Source: Acridotheres tristis | Taxonomy: Eukaryota; Chordata; Aves; Passeriformes; Sturnidae | Assembly (NCBI GenBank): GCA_037013685.1 | Contig: CM072885.1 | Location: forward strand, 26,598,620-26,662,619 | Length of the DNA: 64,000 nt | Reading direction: 5' to 3' | In this document: one piece after another, positions 63,027 to 64,000 of the stretch | How the letters are laid out: every line of letters begins with the position of its first letter | Position numbering within the stretch: position 1 is the stretch's first letter | Program-made: the position numbers and the translations under genes | The notes under the pieces: model-generated | What the model was told of the DNA's origin: nothing | Databases searched by the model: none | What the model saw: the letters and a program-made list of their open reading frames with translations, nothing else

Positions 63027-64000
63027 CTGGGTTCTGTTAGTCTTTCACTCCATACAAACTTTCAGATTTCATTATTATAGCAGGCTCAAAATATATAAAG
63101 CAAGATTCATGAAACAGAATGTTCTGTTTAATTTAAAATATTTATGGAATTCTCTAAAAAAAGAAAATCACTGCTTGCATTTACTCTTTGAATTTTACAC
63201 TTGAATTTGAAGTGCAAGAGGATGGATATGCATGAGGGAGCCTGACAGACTGCAAAGCTGCCCCAGCCCATCCGCACGCCTTTACCCTCCCTTGAACCTA
63301 AGGGACCTGGGTAGGGGTGACCAGCCTGCTACATTTTTGGCTCAATTAATTACAAAGACAAGCCCATTACTTACTCTGTCTCTCATTTCAAACCTGTGAA
63401 TTGCTGATCTCTTGGATTTTTTCTTTGCCTGATACCACATTTCATGGAAAATCTGTATTCTGCTGAAGTAACACAGTACTTCTACAAATGTGAGCATTCA
63501 ACAAACTCATTATAGAAAAGTTTAGAAATTAATGTCATTAAGATGATAAGAGAGAGATTTTATGGCTCTTTTCAGTAAGTTGTTTTAAAGCTCTCTCTCT
63601 CTCAAAACATCATTCTAAAAAAAGTATTTTGTATGATGAAGTAATCATAAGGTTGACACAACCCCACAAGCCTTTACAAAACACATGTGGACTTTTAGTT
63701 TTATATTGTTTATGTAACATCCTTCATGCCTAAACACACAAACACCTATCTGTATACTTGGTGATTTGCACACATTGTAAAAATGGGATACAGATGCAAA
63801 CATTTTCAAGTTTCTTTAAATCGTAAGTCTGATGTTACTACCACCATTTAAATGATCATTAAAAAATAATCTTTTCTGCTTTACTACTTTAGTTCCAGAC
63901 ACACAGTTCATTTTTTATTTAAACTCTCTGAACACCACATTCTTCTTCAGAAAGGCCTGTATCAGAAAAAAATCAGAAAATAACTGGAACCAGAAAATTA

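Larger units (their letters stand above)
55833..64000. other. upstream flank, non-coding
   Basis: No gene recognised. Contains a C-rich run (58490-58506), two short tandem duplications (59381 and 63001), a CT run near 63589-63602, and overlapping frames at 57341-57712 and 61763-62124 without identifiable domains. Confidence 0.55.

Noticed and set aside
1..64000. CRISPR arrays, tRNA or rRNA genes, bacterial operons, phage or plasmid functions
   Set aside because: None seen. The repeats present are eukaryotic transposons, microsatellites and small tandem duplications.

Overview
The window is vertebrate nuclear DNA, almost certainly from a bird and probably a songbird. It is AT-rich and CpG-poor and has no dense coding. 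It carries CR1 LINE 3' ends with the typical avian tail, and solo LTRs of endogenous retroviruses of kinds I know from passerine genomes. The species and chromosome cannot be read from the sequence.

The only host coding sequence I can support is one 55-base coding exon on the minus strand at 44016-44070. It encodes MIAVSFKCRCQILRRLAK and then runs into a splice donor, AAAG|GTAACG. From memory this matches the N-terminus of the seven-PDZ scaffold protein GRIP1 (glutamate receptor interacting protein 1), including the point at which exon 1 ends. On this reading, 1-44015 is the 5' part of the very long first intron, 44071 to roughly 44420 is the 5' UTR and promoter-proximal region (locally richer in CpG), and the rest up to 64000 is upstream flank. 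No further GRIP1 exon was recognised. A 30-codon upstream ORF ends in an ATGA overlap with the GRIP1 start codon.

The presumed intron holds six CR1 3' fragments (about 6.57, 7.6, 10.9, 25.6, 34.5 and 41.2 kb), all on the plus strand and so antisense to GRIP1. It also holds six LTR-like elements. Five are antisense: 12771-13058, 22984-23312, 24265-24863, 25931-26591 and 37509-38226. One, at about 30904-32143, lies in the sense direction. Three have perfect target-site duplications: CATTA, AGTGAC and AGTGC. Upstream of GRIP1 are a minus-strand CR1 of about 750 bp (50190-50940) containing a CAGAG expansion, a degraded CR1-like remnant (about 52.4 kb), and another ERVL-type solo LTR at 55165-55827.

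Other structure includes a 94-bp near-perfect tandem duplication (19202-19389) with an 18-bp palindrome in each copy, a 12-bp x 4 minisatellite (29565-29612), two short tandem duplications and several homopolymer tracts. No tRNA, rRNA, CRISPR array, bacterial operon or retroviral internal coding region was seen. Almost all open frames here are short chance frames or lie inside LTRs. I did not find a previously undescribed gene system.
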